NCBI GenBank assembly: GCA_018436785.1
Contig: JAHDKR010000011.1
Coordinates: forward strand, 1-43,885
From: Synergistaceae bacterium
GTDB lineage: Bacteria; Synergistota; Synergistia; Synergistales; Aminobacteriaceae
Direction of reading: 5' to 3'
Length of the DNA stretch: 43,885 bases
Part shown: positions 1-8,653 of the stretch, piece by piece
Numbering within the stretch: position 1 is the first letter of the stretch
How the letters are laid out: every line of letters starts with the position of its first letter
Position numbers and translations under genes: made by a program
The notes under the pieces: generated by a model
What the model was told of the DNA's origin: nothing
The model's database searches: none
Seen by the model: the letters and a program-made list of their open reading frames with translations, nothing else

Positions 1-12
1 GGGAAGGTCTGC

Positions 13-405
13 TTACGACTTGGAATCGTACCGGGGAGGGCGTGTGTACTTTTTCGTGCGGTCGATGTAGTGGACGGGCTCGTCATCGCCGTCCCTCATG
101 TACCCCCACCCCGAATTCTCGGAGAGTCCGGATTCGTAAAACCGCTCGGAGAGCGCCGGGGCGTCCAGCACGACGCCCCGCGCCCGCAGTTTTTCTGCGC
201 AGTTCCTGAGCGCGAAGACAATCCCCGAGGAGTCGGCGCCCGTCACCGGTTCGCCGTCTATCTCCACGGAGGCGAAATAGCCGATGAACATGCGGGAACG
301 GCCCGTTTCGATTCGCCCCGTGTGCACGGTGAACCGCGCCGGAACGCCGTCGATGGTTCCCTCGCAGCAATGTGCCTCTCGTCCGGTGGTTTTTTCCCAC
401 TGCAT
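13..405 (-). CDS. Hypothetical protein, 130 aa
   Basis: I do not recognise this protein. It starts at ATG 405, 7 bp after the stop of the zinc-ribbon gene upstream, with GGAG and GAGAG purine runs in front, so it is probably the last visible gene of the sbcD-sbcC-ankyrin operon. It is soluble, with no signal peptide or membrane segment. The first two thirds look beta-rich, and the C-terminal 35 residues are polar with several Tyr, Asp and Arg (ending PPRYDSKS). Two adjacent cysteines (positions 13-14) are near the start. Codon use matches the neighbours. The frame is closed by TAA at 13-15. Function unknown; only its reality as a gene is fairly safe. Confidence 0.6.
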   Translation of the reverse strand: MQWEKTTGREAHCCEGTIDGVPARFTVHTGRIETGRSRMFIGYFASVEIDGEPVTGADSSGIVFALRNCAEKLRARGVVLDAPALSERFYESGLSENSGWGYMRDGDDEPVHYIDRTKKYTRPPRYDSKS

Positions 406-412
406 TCTTCTC

Positions 413-1108
413 TCAGCTCCCTTCTGCGGAGTCCGCGGCGCTGCGCGAAAGCAGCTCGATCACTTCTTCCAGCGATTTCGTGTCGTCGACCGGGATGATT
501 TCTTTTTCCGGTTCCTTGACGGGGATGACGGCGCCGCTCTCGTACCGCTCACGGCACTTTTTCGACCAGGTTCTGAAGTCGGAGGGTACGGGAGGGTCTT
601 TCACGACGATGGGTTTGCTGTGTTTTTTTATCAGCTCCAGCGCCCTGTGCGACTCGAGGCTGAATCCCCTGCCGTTATTCACCTCGTCCGATCGTTTGTA
701 GATGTTCTTGTGTATTCTGACGCCGCAGTCGAGGCAGAAGCCCCACCAGTAGTTCATGCCGCTCAGCGGACTGCCGCACCAGTAGGTCACGCGGCAGGTT
801 CCGCCGCATTCGGGGCAGGGCACGGTCCAGTAGCCGATGTCCCACAGTTCCAGCAGGATGCCGAGGGAGAGGGGGCCGCCGCCGAAATAAGCGCAGGAGA
901 GCGCGGGAAAGGAGAGCTTGGCGTCGTACAGTTCGGGTGTGGCGAAGATGCGCCTCCTGTTCTCCCAAAGAAGCCGGTAGTTGGCTATGAACAGCTTGTT
1001 GTCGCGCTCTTTTTTCTCCATCGCGTCCTGAGGCGCGGGAGAGGTTACGTGAACGCCGTTTCCTGTGAACACAAGTCCGCCCTTGGGGTGCGCGCCGAAT
1101 GTAAGCAT
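413..1108 (-). CDS. Hypothetical zinc-ribbon protein, 231 aa
   Basis: A soluble protein with a central zinc-ribbon-like knuckle pair, CPECGGTC around residue 97 and CLDCG about 30 residues later, which suggests a structural zinc site. The spacer between the knuckles is rich in Trp, Tyr and Gly. The N-terminal part and the acidic/basic C-terminal third match nothing I can name. I chose ATG 1108 because the AGGAG at about 1120 is 10 bases upstream; a TTG at 1114 is also possible but sits too close. The Shine-Dalgarno overlaps the stop codon of the upstream ankyrin gene, implying translational coupling. It may nucleate a protein or nucleic-acid contact in an SbcCD-ankyrin module, but that is inference. 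Confidence 0.65.
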   Translation of the reverse strand: MLTFGAHPKGGLVFTGNGVHVTSPAPQDAMEKKERDNKLFIANYRLLWENRRRIFATPELYDAKLSFPALSCAYFGGGPLSLGILLELWDIGYWTVPCPECGGTCRVTYWCGSPLSGMNYWWGFCLDCGVRIHKNIYKRSDEVNNGRGFSLESHRALELIKKHSKPIVVKDPPVPSDFRTWSKKCRERYESGAVIPVKEPEKEIIPVDDTKSLEEVIELLSRSAADSAEGS

Positions 1109-1114
1109 GGGCAA

Positions 1115-2812
1115 TCATCTCCTCTCGGAATTCATACCGAAGGTTTTCCCTTCGACCGGAAAAACTGTTTCACCGCCCGCTTCCGTTATCATCCGCACGA
1201 TATCCTTCGCGTCGTTGTGCCGCGCGAGCGCCTCGAGCGCCGCATGGAGCGCCGTCTCTCCGAAGGAGTCGACCTGGTTCACGAAGGTCCCCGCCTCCAG
1301 CAGCAGCCGGATCACCTCGGGGGAGGAGGTATGGCGAACCGCATAGTGCAGCGCCGTCCGGTGGTAGGTTTCGGAGGCGTTCGGGTCGGCGCCCGCTTCG
1401 AGCAGGATGCGGACGGCGGCGGGATTGGCGTTCCTTCGGCAGGCCGCGTACATCAGCGCGGTCGCATCCGTTTCCGTCGCGGCGTCGACATCGGCTCCGG
1501 CGGCGAGCAGCGCGCGGAGCACTCCCGTATTCCTGTTGAGTTCGGCCGCATGGATCAGCGCCGTTTTGCCTTCCTTGTCGCGGGCGTGCACATCGCTTCC
1601 GGCTTCCAGAAGACATTCGACAACGCAGAGCTGTTCGTTCATCGCGGCGGCCCGCATGAGCGCCGTCATGCCGTTCTCGTCGCGGGCATCCACAGGCGCC
1701 CCTGCTTCGAGAAGGGCCTTCAACGAGTCGGCTGACCGCGCCCCGGTCGCGGCGTAGATCAGCGGCGTGCGGCCTTGCCCGTCCCGCGCCACGACATCCG
1801 CTCCGGCTTCGATCAACAGGCGCGCGGCCACGGCGTTGGTTGCCGCATTCATCAGCAGCGTACGGCCGTATCTGTTTTTCGCACCCGCGTCCGCTCCGGC
1901 ATCCAGGAGCATCCGGAACGTCTCCTCTGTCAGTCGCGACGCTCCTTCCAGCAGCGCGGTGTTTCCTTTATTGTCTTGCGCTGTTGCGTCCGCTCCTGCG
2001 GCGAGGAGGAGCGGCAAAACGTCCGCGTCCAGAACGCGGGTCGCGCACAGAAGGGGCGTCCGCCCGTCTTCGTCCCGCGCGTGGATGTCCGCGCCGGACT
2101 TCAGGAGCATTTCGACGACCCCGGCGTTCAGTCCGTCCTCCAACGCCTCCATAAGGACGGTACGCCCCCGGTCGTTTCGCGCGTTGACGTCGGCGCCCGC
2201 CGTAAGGAGCATTCCTACAAGCCCCGTATCGGAGCTGTTCACGGAGCATGTCGAAACGCAGCGCATCAGCGCAGTCCCCCCGGTGTCGTCCCTGGCGTCG
2301 ACATTCGCCCCGGCGTCCAGAAGCGCGCGCGTCGCTCCGGCGTTGTCGTTGGATTGCGCGGCTTCCATCAGGGCGGTCGAGCCACGGAAATCACGGGCTT
2401 CGATCTCCGCGCCCGCCGCAAGGAGCGTCCGAAGGACTTCAGGGTTCGTCGCATGTTCCGCAGCGACGATCAGCGCGGTCTGTCCGGCGAGGTTCCGGGC
2501 GTCCATGTCGGCTCCGGCGGCGAGCAGCGCGGAGACGACCTCGGGGCGCGCGTTGTTTCGGGCGGCCCACATCAGCGGCGTCAGCCCGCTTTCGTCGCGG
2601 GCCTCCAGTTCGGCTCCGGCGGCGAGCAGCGTACGCACCGCCTCCGGATCCGGGTTCCTCCGCGCCGCCCACATGAGCGCGGTCATTCTGTCCTCGTCGC
2701 GGGCGTCCGGTGAGGCTCCGTTTCGTAGCGCCTCCGCGATCTCCCCGGGGGAGGCGGTTGTGCAGTGCGTGTGAAAGGCCTTTATGCGCTCCAGCATGTT
2801 TTGTTCGCTCAT
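1115..2812 (-). CDS. Ankyrin-repeat protein, 15 repeats, 565 aa
   Basis: Almost the whole protein is an array of about 15 ankyrin repeats of 33-37 residues. They follow the pattern D-A-R-D-x-x-G-x-T-A-L-M-x-A-A, then N-x-x-P-E-V-(V/L), then L-L-x-A-G-A-(D/E), beginning about residue 43. A short non-repeat N-terminal helix precedes the array and a roughly 15-residue tail follows. There is no signal peptide or membrane segment, so it should be a cytoplasmic binding scaffold. Start ATG 2812 has GAGGGGAGG directly upstream; a TTG six codons earlier lies inside that ribosome site and is unlikely. It starts 43 bp after sbcC in the same direction, so co-transcription with sbcDC is likely. Partner unknown. 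Confidence 0.88.
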   Translation of the reverse strand: MSEQNMLERIKAFHTHCTTASPGEIAEALRNGASPDARDEDRMTALMWAARRNPDPEAVRTLLAAGAELEARDESGLTPLMWAARNNARPEVVSALLAAGADMDARNLAGQTALIVAAEHATNPEVLRTLLAAGAEIEARDFRGSTALMEAAQSNDNAGATRALLDAGANVDARDDTGGTALMRCVSTCSVNSSDTGLVGMLLTAGADVNARNDRGRTVLMEALEDGLNAGVVEMLLKSGADIHARDEDGRTPLLCATRVLDADVLPLLLAAGADATAQDNKGNTALLEGASRLTEETFRMLLDAGADAGAKNRYGRTLLMNAATNAVAARLLIEAGADVVARDGQGRTPLIYAATGARSADSLKALLEAGAPVDARDENGMTALMRAAAMNEQLCVVECLLEAGSDVHARDKEGKTALIHAAELNRNTGVLRALLAAGADVDAATETDATALMYAACRRNANPAAVRILLEAGADPNASETYHRTALHYAVRHTSSPEVIRLLLEAGTFVNQVDSFGETALHAALEALARHNDAKDIVRMITEAGGETVFPVEGKTFGMNSERR

Positions 2813-2855
2813 GGTACCGCCTCCCCTCAAGAGTTCATGGAAACGTTCCGATTCC

Positions 2856-5561
2856 TCAGGCTGTTCGCCCGAGCAGCGCCCCGAGGTCGATCCTGAGAGC
2901 GTTCGCCAGGGGCTCGAAACGCTCGGGCTGGCAGGTGAGGATCAGTATCTGCAGCTCCTCCGCCGCTTCTTCGATGATGTCAAGGACGCGCGGGAAACGG
3001 ATGCCGTCCGTGGCCATGAGCGTGTCGTCCAACACCAGGAGACGTCGTTCCTCCCTCCCCGAGCAGTCGGCCAGCGCCATCCGGACGGCGAAGTGAAGCT
3101 GCTCTTTCTCCCCTCCGGAAAGGGCGTCGACGTCGACGGCCCTGTCAAGCTCCGCAGGGACGAATCCCGAGGGTCTCATCGAATCCGCAAGCACCAGGCG
3201 CCCTCCCTCGGCGCCGGAGATACGGGCAAAAAGTTCGGTCGCCCGTTCCGATGCCGTCCGCGTGACTGCTTCGGCCATTTCGGAACGACAGGCCGTGAAC
3301 GTCTCGTACAGCAGACGGATGGAATCCGCAGTTCGTTGTTCTCGTCCGCGCTGCTCCTCAAGCTGCGCAAGCTTCTCCTCGAGTCCCGCGAGGACGGTGT
3401 ACAGTCCGCGCGCGGCGAAGGTCTCCAGGCGGGCGCTTTCACGAATATGCTCCTCCTCCGTCGTTTTCAGTTCTCCGGACTTCGCCTGAAGCGCTCCCTT
3501 TTGCTTCTTCAGCGCCTGCACCGGGTCGCCGCCGAACTCCTTAAGCTTGTCGCCGTATTCCTTGACCCGCGCTTTCGCGGCATCCCAGGAGAGGGCGAGC
3601 GCGGTCAGCTCGGTCCGGCGCTCTTCCTGCGTCTTCCCGTCGTTCTGGAGCGTCCGGAGGCGTTCTTCAAGCGATTCCAAAGATTTCTCTTCGCTCTTAA
3701 TCGTTTGTTCCGCGAGCTTCAGCTCCATCTCCTTCTCCGAGGAGGCCTTCGAAGCCGCGTCGCGGGCGGTTTCGGCCGCATGCAGCCGCTCTTCGGCGTT
3801 CCGCTTGCCCTCCTCCGCGGCGGCCGCAAGCTCCTTCGGGTCCGGCGTGTGCTCCTTCCACCCGGCGAACCGGTCGAGGAGCGCGTGCAGCTCTTCGTCG
3901 ATCTGCTTCAGCCGCGCCGACAGCGTTTCGGCGGTCTCTTTGCCCAGAAGGGCGTTCAGCTCCGCCCGCTCGCGGTCGATATGGGAGTCGAGCGAACTCC
4001 CCCGCTCGTGCAGTTCTTCGAGGTCCGTCCTGTCGTTCGTCCCGAACGGCGCGGACAGCTTTTGAATGTGCGCCTCCGCCTTCCTCGCATCTTCGAGCGC
4101 CTCCTGAGCGGACTCGCAGGGGCCGAAGGCGCGCAGCACGCCGAAGGATTCGATGTCGAGGCGTATTTCGGGGGCGCCGTGAAGCGTCGTTGGCTTTCCG
4201 GCCTCCAGCGTCAATGGGCCCTGCGAGTCTCCCGCGTCGATGCGGCCCGAGAGCGCGCTCGCGGGGGTGATTTCAAGGGAAATACGCGAGGCGTCGAGCT
4301 GAATCTTCGCTTTTTCGAGGTCCGCGAACGCCTTGCGGATTTTTTTGATCTCCGCGAGCGAGGGGAAGTGCCCGGAGGCCTTTTCCTTCTCATGTTCGGA
4401 GAGGAGTGTCTGCGTCGTCTTCACGGCGGCGTCTTTCTCGACGAGCGCGTGACACTGCTCCTTGAGTTCGACGGCTCTGTGCGCCGCGCGGGCTTGGTTC
4501 GCGCGCTCCTCCGCAGCCTTTGTCCCTTCCCGTGCCGCTTCGAGCGCGAGCTGAGCCGCTTCGAGGGCCTTCGCGCACTCTTTACGGTCCGCTTCAACCT
4601 GCGGCAGCGCGGAGCGGAGTTCTTCGATCCGCTTTTTGACGACGTCTCTTTCTTTGGTCGCGTCGTCGATCTGCTCCACGGCAGTCTTCAGCCGTCCGTA
4701 CCCCGCCTCGGCGGCGTGTGCGCCGGCGGAGCGAAGGTCGAACTCGGCCCGCATTTTTTCATACGCCGCGACCTTCTCTTCGAGCGCGTTCGTCTCCGCT
4801 TCCATCCGTCCGACGTCGCCCCCGAGAGCCGCCGCTTTTTCCGAGAGCGCCCGGACGCGTTTCGACAACGATTCCGCCTCCGCATGCTCCATCCTGCGCG
4901 CCTCCAGTTCCGCGGCCGTCTCCCGGATCGCCTGCTCGTACTGCGTAAGCGCGCTGTTTTTGCTTACCTTCCCCGTCGGGGTGAAGTAGGTCTCGTACCG
5001 CTTCTTCAACAGTTCCTCCACGCCCCTGGCGCGGTCGTCGACGACCTGCGCGGTGATCGATGTCCGGATGTCGTCGAGGAGATTGCCGGACAGTTCGCCG
5101 AGTTCGAGCCCGCCCTGCGGCGCCCACAGGAGCTGCTGGACTCCCCAGTGCTCCGGGCGCGACATGCCCTTCTTCGGCGCATCCTTCGTGAAGAGCGCGC
5201 GCGTCGTTTTATCCGCCTCTGGACCCTTGGCGACGGGTTGGTACGTTCCCTTTTCGAGCCGTTCGAGGAGCGACTCCGGCGTGTCCAGAAACCCCTTCCG
5301 GACGCGGTACCGCACGCCGCCGGTGCTGAACTCGACCACGACGCGGGGGGAGAGTGCGCGCCCCCAGGGGCGGAGTTTCTGAATCTCTTCCCCCTTCGTA
5401 TTGTGGTTGTCCATCAGGGCGCAGCGGAGCGCTTCGAAGAGCGTCGATTTCCCCGTCGCATTGGGGGCGTGGAGGATGTTCACTCCCTCGGAGAAGGGCC
5501 CCACGGAGCGCTCTCCCAGAATGCATCGCCAGTTCTCGACAACGAGCGTGTGCAGAATCAT
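2856..5561 (-). CDS. sbcC: SbcC/Rad50-like ATPase, hookless
   Basis: ABC-type SMC-like ATPase of the SbcCD nuclease, which processes DNA ends and hairpins. Walker A (PNATGKST) lies at residues 33-40. The ABC signature LSGGEKEQ and the Walker B segment LLVLDDTL are near the C terminus, with long charged coiled coils between. At 901 aa it is a little shorter than the E. coli protein (about 1050). Odd point: the CxxC zinc hook expected at the coiled-coil apex is absent. In its place, residues roughly 427-480 form a Gly/Pro-containing, beta-prone segment between the two coils. Start ATG 5561 overlaps the sbcD stop by 4 bp (ATGA) and has GGAGGTG upstream. The family is sure; whether it is true SbcC or a close relative is less so. 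Confidence 0.88.
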   Translation of the reverse strand: MILHTLVVENWRCILGERSVGPFSEGVNILHAPNATGKSTLFEALRCALMDNHNTKGEEIQKLRPWGRALSPRVVVEFSTGGVRYRVRKGFLDTPESLLERLEKGTYQPVAKGPEADKTTRALFTKDAPKKGMSRPEHWGVQQLLWAPQGGLELGELSGNLLDDIRTSITAQVVDDRARGVEELLKKRYETYFTPTGKVSKNSALTQYEQAIRETAAELEARRMEHAEAESLSKRVRALSEKAAALGGDVGRMEAETNALEEKVAAYEKMRAEFDLRSAGAHAAEAGYGRLKTAVEQIDDATKERDVVKKRIEELRSALPQVEADRKECAKALEAAQLALEAAREGTKAAEERANQARAAHRAVELKEQCHALVEKDAAVKTTQTLLSEHEKEKASGHFPSLAEIKKIRKAFADLEKAKIQLDASRISLEITPASALSGRIDAGDSQGPLTLEAGKPTTLHGAPEIRLDIESFGVLRAFGPCESAQEALEDARKAEAHIQKLSAPFGTNDRTDLEELHERGSSLDSHIDRERAELNALLGKETAETLSARLKQIDEELHALLDRFAGWKEHTPDPKELAAAAEEGKRNAEERLHAAETARDAASKASSEKEMELKLAEQTIKSEEKSLESLEERLRTLQNDGKTQEERRTELTALALSWDAAKARVKEYGDKLKEFGGDPVQALKKQKGALQAKSGELKTTEEEHIRESARLETFAARGLYTVLAGLEEKLAQLEEQRGREQRTADSIRLLYETFTACRSEMAEAVTRTASERATELFARISGAEGGRLVLADSMRPSGFVPAELDRAVDVDALSGGEKEQLHFAVRMALADCSGREERRLLVLDDTLMATDGIRFPRVLDIIEEAAEELQILILTCQPERFEPLANALRIDLGALLGRTA

Positions 5562-6649
5562 GCCTTCACCTCCGAAAGAAGCGTATAAAGTTCAAGAAGG
5601 GCCTTCGTCCTGATTTCCGGGGCTTCCTGCGTACGGCCCAGGCGTTTGCCCACCTCCCGAAGCAGCCCCGCGGGCAGGTTGCCGATCCAGGAGTCGTCTT
5701 CGGGCGAGGGCGCGAGTCCGCTCTCGTCCACTTCGCTCCAGAGAAAAGACGCCGCCGCCAGCGCAATCTCCTCCATCGCGTCGCGGTCGTCCGGCCGCAT
5801 CAGGCCGGAAAGGCGGACGCGGAGAAGGGTGCGCTCCGGATTCCGGAGCTTGTCGATCCGTTCGCGGACGCTTTCGAGGGCATCCCGGGAGTCGACCTGC
5901 TCCTCGATGGATACCCAGGATATGCCCCCTGTGCGGACGGGCGTGATGACAGGGGCGCATCCGGGCGCTTCGATGTCCACGATGAGTACGTTGCCGCTGT
6001 CCCGCTCGCCGAACGAGGTCGGTTCGTGCGTTCCGGAATAGGCCGTCCTCGGGGCGTCCTTTGTTCCGAACAGGCCTAAGGAGTGCCAGTGGCCGAGCGC
6101 AAGGTAATCGAGTCCGGAGCGCGACGCCGCGTCTCTCGGGATCGGGTGGTCCCACTCGCCGATGGGGGCTCCTTCGACGGAGCCGTGGGCCAGTCCGATA
6201 TGGATCCGGTCGCCCCCTTCCGCCCGTATCCACGAGGTTGGATCCGCGTCGGACTGTTTTCCCCGCAGCGGGCAGGGGTGGAGGGTCGCGCCCGGAAGTT
6301 CGTACGGGGTGTTTTCACCGAAGACGACGACGTTGCCGGCCGCCTTCCAGGAACGGTCCTCCCAGACGGCTCCCGGGACGAGGGGGTCGTGGTTGCCGGG
6401 AATGATGAAGACCGGGCATGGCGCCTTCCCCAGGATGTCGGCCACCGTCCGCACCTGCGCGCGGTCGACGGCGTTGTCCTCGAAAAGATCTCCCGCGACG
6501 AGGATGAACTCCGCTCCGTGGGCGGACGCCGCGTCGATCACCCTCCGGGCGGCGGAGAAGCGTTCCTCCCGGACGCGCTTCCCCGCATCGCCGATCTTCG
6601 CGAGCTTCATCCCTATCTGCCAGTCGGCCGTGTGCACAAATCGAACCAT
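5558..6649 (-). CDS. sbcD: SbcD/Mre11-like exonuclease subunit
   Basis: Metallophosphoesterase subunit of the SbcCD complex, partner of the downstream ATPase. The calcineurin-like metal motifs are visible in order: HTADWQIG at residues 6-13, VAGDLFEDN around residue 51, PGNHD around residue 84, an LAHGS His near 155, and GHWH near 187. The family uses two Mn ions for 3'-5' exonuclease and endonuclease activity. Length (363 aa) is normal. Start ATG 6649 has AAGGAGGGGG upstream. It is the first gene of a tightly packed minus-strand run (sbcD, sbcC, ankyrin, zinc-ribbon, 130-aa protein). Confidence 0.92.
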   Translation of the reverse strand: MVRFVHTADWQIGMKLAKIGDAGKRVREERFSAARRVIDAASAHGAEFILVAGDLFEDNAVDRAQVRTVADILGKAPCPVFIIPGNHDPLVPGAVWEDRSWKAAGNVVVFGENTPYELPGATLHPCPLRGKQSDADPTSWIRAEGGDRIHIGLAHGSVEGAPIGEWDHPIPRDAASRSGLDYLALGHWHSLGLFGTKDAPRTAYSGTHEPTSFGERDSGNVLIVDIEAPGCAPVITPVRTGGISWVSIEEQVDSRDALESVRERIDKLRNPERTLLRVRLSGLMRPDDRDAMEEIALAAASFLWSEVDESGLAPSPEDDSWIGNLPAGLLREVGKRLGRTQEAPEIRTKALLELYTLLSEVKA

Positions 6650-6720
6650 GCGACCCCCTCCTTCTCATTCACCGGATACGCTTCATCAAATACCCCTGAG
6701 CCGTAGCTCTTCGCGTCGTA

Positions 6721-6900
6721 CTAATGCGCGGAAATCATACCCCCTTTTTCATTGTATGTGTACACGGTATTCCCCTGCTTGACGCTGAACGTCGTCGAGG
6801 TAAAGCCCATCAACGTGCCCGATTTGGCGCAGATCTGACCGTTTTTTTCGTTATACACGTACACTGTGCTCCCTTTTTGGACCGCCGTACTTATTGCCAT
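6721..6900 (-). CDS. Small two-copy repeat protein, 59 aa
   Basis: A short gene with a strong ribosome site (AGGAGGAGA 8 bases before ATG 6900) and TAG at 6721. The protein is an internal duplication: residues 8-27 (QKGSTVYVYNEKNGQICAKS) match residues 41-59 (KQGNTVYTYNEKGGMISAH) almost position for position, joined by a GTLMGFTSTTFSV linker. Each unit looks like two or three beta strands with a VYxYNEK turn, so the product is probably a tiny beta repeat protein or oligomeric tile. There is no signal peptide. It sits between sbcD (71 bp downstream) and a membrane protein gene on the same strand. I cannot name a function. Confidence 0.72.
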   Translation of the reverse strand: MAISTAVQKGSTVYVYNEKNGQICAKSGTLMGFTSTTFSVKQGNTVYTYNEKGGMISAH

Positions 6901-6984
6901 GCTATCTCCTCCTGTCGATCATCTGAATGTTCCATCCGCCATTGACTCTACACAATTACCGCGACCGCTTACGAGGGGTTGCGA

Positions 6985-7509
6985 TCATATCCTGAAAAAG
7001 AAAAAGAGAATCGCGATGACGACCGCTATCGCAAAGATGTGTTCCGCAACCCAGTACAGCGCGCCTTGGAGTATGGGTATCATCAGTACCCGATCCGTGA
7101 GAAAGAACACAAGAAACAAGAGCAGCTTGTGTTCATCCGCCCCGAAGAGCGCTCTGCCGGCAAACTTTTCAAAGAGACATGCCGTGACGACGCCCAGCAT
7201 GGCAACAACTGCTCTGAATCGAAAACTCCTGTCGTCGCCTAAAAAAGAGCTGAAATAAAACGAGTTCGCGCTAAAAAACAGATACGCGACTCCGAAGAGG
7301 AGAGCGCAGCCGACGAAAAATGCCCAATGCGCTTGTAGATATTGAGCTGTTTGCACCAAACTCAGTTGATTCGATGACAGCAGCGTGGCGATACTGCGGT
7401 GCAGTACCAGAGCCACGAGACCGTGCAAAGTTCCATAAAGCAAATAGAATCGATTAAACGTATCTCCGATTCCGCCAAGCCCATCGTCGTCGAGTTCGTA
7501 TTCATCCAT
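6985..7509 (-). CDS. Hypothetical membrane protein, 174 aa
   Basis: An integral membrane protein with a short acidic N-terminus (MDEYELDDDG) and about four hydrophobic segments, near residues 61-79, 97-115, 126-153 and 157-173, ending abruptly in FFFFRI. There is no recognised domain. ATG 7509 has GGAGGATGATGCTCC upstream. It lies 88 bp downstream of the second ankyrin gene and 84 bp upstream of the 59-aa protein on the same strand, so these three probably form one transcript. The base composition is a little more AT-rich than the surrounding genes. A role as membrane anchor for the ankyrin partner is only a guess. Confidence 0.6.
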   Translation of the reverse strand: MDEYELDDDGLGGIGDTFNRFYLLYGTLHGLVALVLHRSIATLLSSNQLSLVQTAQYLQAHWAFFVGCALLFGVAYLFFSANSFYFSSFLGDDRSFRFRAVVAMLGVVTACLFEKFAGRALFGADEHKLLLFLVFFLTDRVLMIPILQGALYWVAEHIFAIAVVIAILFFFFRI

Positions 7510-7597
7510 GGAGCATCATCCTCCTTCTTTCCTGTTCCCGCATGGCGCGATTCCGCCGTTCGCGGGCGATGCGCATCGGGGACCCCACGCGCCTCGA

Positions 7598-8395
7598 TCA
7601 CTCGTCGTCCATATCCGAGAAGGCGATCTCCTCGAGGTCGGCGAACATTTGTTCCAATACCGCGCCGTCATCGTCCGCTCCCAGGTCTTTCTCTTCGATG
7701 CGGGCCCCGGCGTCGAGCAGAACGCGCATCGTTTCGGGGGAGGTCTTGCGTTCATACGCATACGTCAGCGCCGTTCTCCCGCTCGCGCAGCGGTGCGAGA
7801 CATTCGCTCCCGCGTCGATCAGGACGCGCAGCGCCTCGGGGTTGGAGTTGGGCGATGCCGCCGCCAGTATGAGCGGCGTCTCTCCGTAGTTGTCCTGCGC
7901 GTTGACGTCGGCCCCGGCGTCGAGCAGCAGCCGTATCGACTCCGCATTCGTGATGCGGTAGGCCGCGAGCATCAGCGGAGTCTGGCCCTGGAAGCCACGG
8001 GAGTCTATTTCGGCGCCCGCGTCGATCAGGACTTTCAACACCTTCGGATTCGGGTTGCGCCGGGCGGCCTGGCCGAGCGCCGTGACGCCGAATTTCGTTC
8101 TGAAGGCTACGTCCGCTCCTGCATCAAGAAGGAGCTGTACTATCTCATGGTTGGGATTTTGTTCCGCGGCTACGATCAGGAGCGTTCGCCCGTCGTGGTC
8201 GCGCGCTTCAATATCCACTCCCGATTCCAGCAGCTTTTTCAACGTCTCCGGATCTTCGCAGACCCCGACGGCTTGCCACACGGGCATGCTTTTCAGCTCG
8301 GAGAGCGGGGTATTCGCCTTGGCTTCCAAGGAAGCGCGCGGAGTTTCCCGGTTCATGAATTCTTCATGCGTGTTCCGGTCTTTTGAATTCGGCAT
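7598..8395 (-). CDS. Ankyrin-repeat protein, about 6 repeats, 265 aa
   Basis: Second ankyrin array, from about residue 35 to 240, with six repeats of the same unusual sub-pattern seen in the 565-aa protein: an N-(P/S)-x-(P/H)-E insert between the two helices, then a final A-G-A-D loop. A Lys/Asp/Glu-rich N-terminal leader and an acidic C-terminal tail (EIAFSDMDDE) flank the array. I start it at ATG 8395, which has AAAGGAGATG upstream; earlier in-frame starts lack a ribosome site. Cytoplasmic by sequence. The shared repeat style suggests a common origin with the 15-repeat protein about 5 kb away. Confidence 0.82.
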   Translation of the reverse strand: MPNSKDRNTHEEFMNRETPRASLEAKANTPLSELKSMPVWQAVGVCEDPETLKKLLESGVDIEARDHDGRTLLIVAAEQNPNHEIVQLLLDAGADVAFRTKFGVTALGQAARRNPNPKVLKVLIDAGAEIDSRGFQGQTPLMLAAYRITNAESIRLLLDAGADVNAQDNYGETPLILAAASPNSNPEALRVLIDAGANVSHRCASGRTALTYAYERKTSPETMRVLLDAGARIEEKDLGADDDGAVLEQMFADLEEIAFSDMDDE

Positions 8396-8548
8396 GAGAT
8401 CATCTCCTTTCGTACTGCCTCGTCCATCGACAACACAGCCATGATACACATTAAGGGCGACCATTTACGTGGTGGAGCGCAGGTATTCTGCACCGATCCG
8501 GCTCCTTCCCGGAAAAAACGCGAAAGAACTTTTTTGCTACATTCAGGT

Positions 8549-8583
8549 CGACGACGTAAACGGTCGTCGTCGTGCGCTATACT
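8549..8583 (+). promoter_or_regulatory. Possible promoter with inverted repeat
   Basis: A TATACT -10 box (8578-8583) lies 70 bases before the start of the 171-aa gene. Just upstream is a 7-base inverted repeat CGACGAC-N7-GTCGTCG (8549-8555 / 8563-8569), placed where a -35 region or operator would sit. No good -35 hexamer is seen, so the promoter may need an activator or be wrong. Confidence 0.35.
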
Positions 8584-8653
8584 TTCACTTGTCGGACGCA
8601 CCGGGGTTCCCCCGCGGAATCTCGAATCCAAATACACCGGGGAGGGCTCGGCC

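Noticed and set aside
1115..2812. Regular ~100-bp repetition suggesting a CRISPR or minisatellite
   Set aside because: It is the codon pattern of ankyrin repeats; units are divergent and in frame.
2784..5588. Long frame opposite sbcC (over 900 codons)
   Set aside because: Same artefact; the minus-strand SbcC motifs are unmistakable.
8441..8653. N-terminal extension of the 171-aa protein
   Set aside because: The extension is Arg/Ser-rich and lacks a ribosome site, while ATG 8654 has one.
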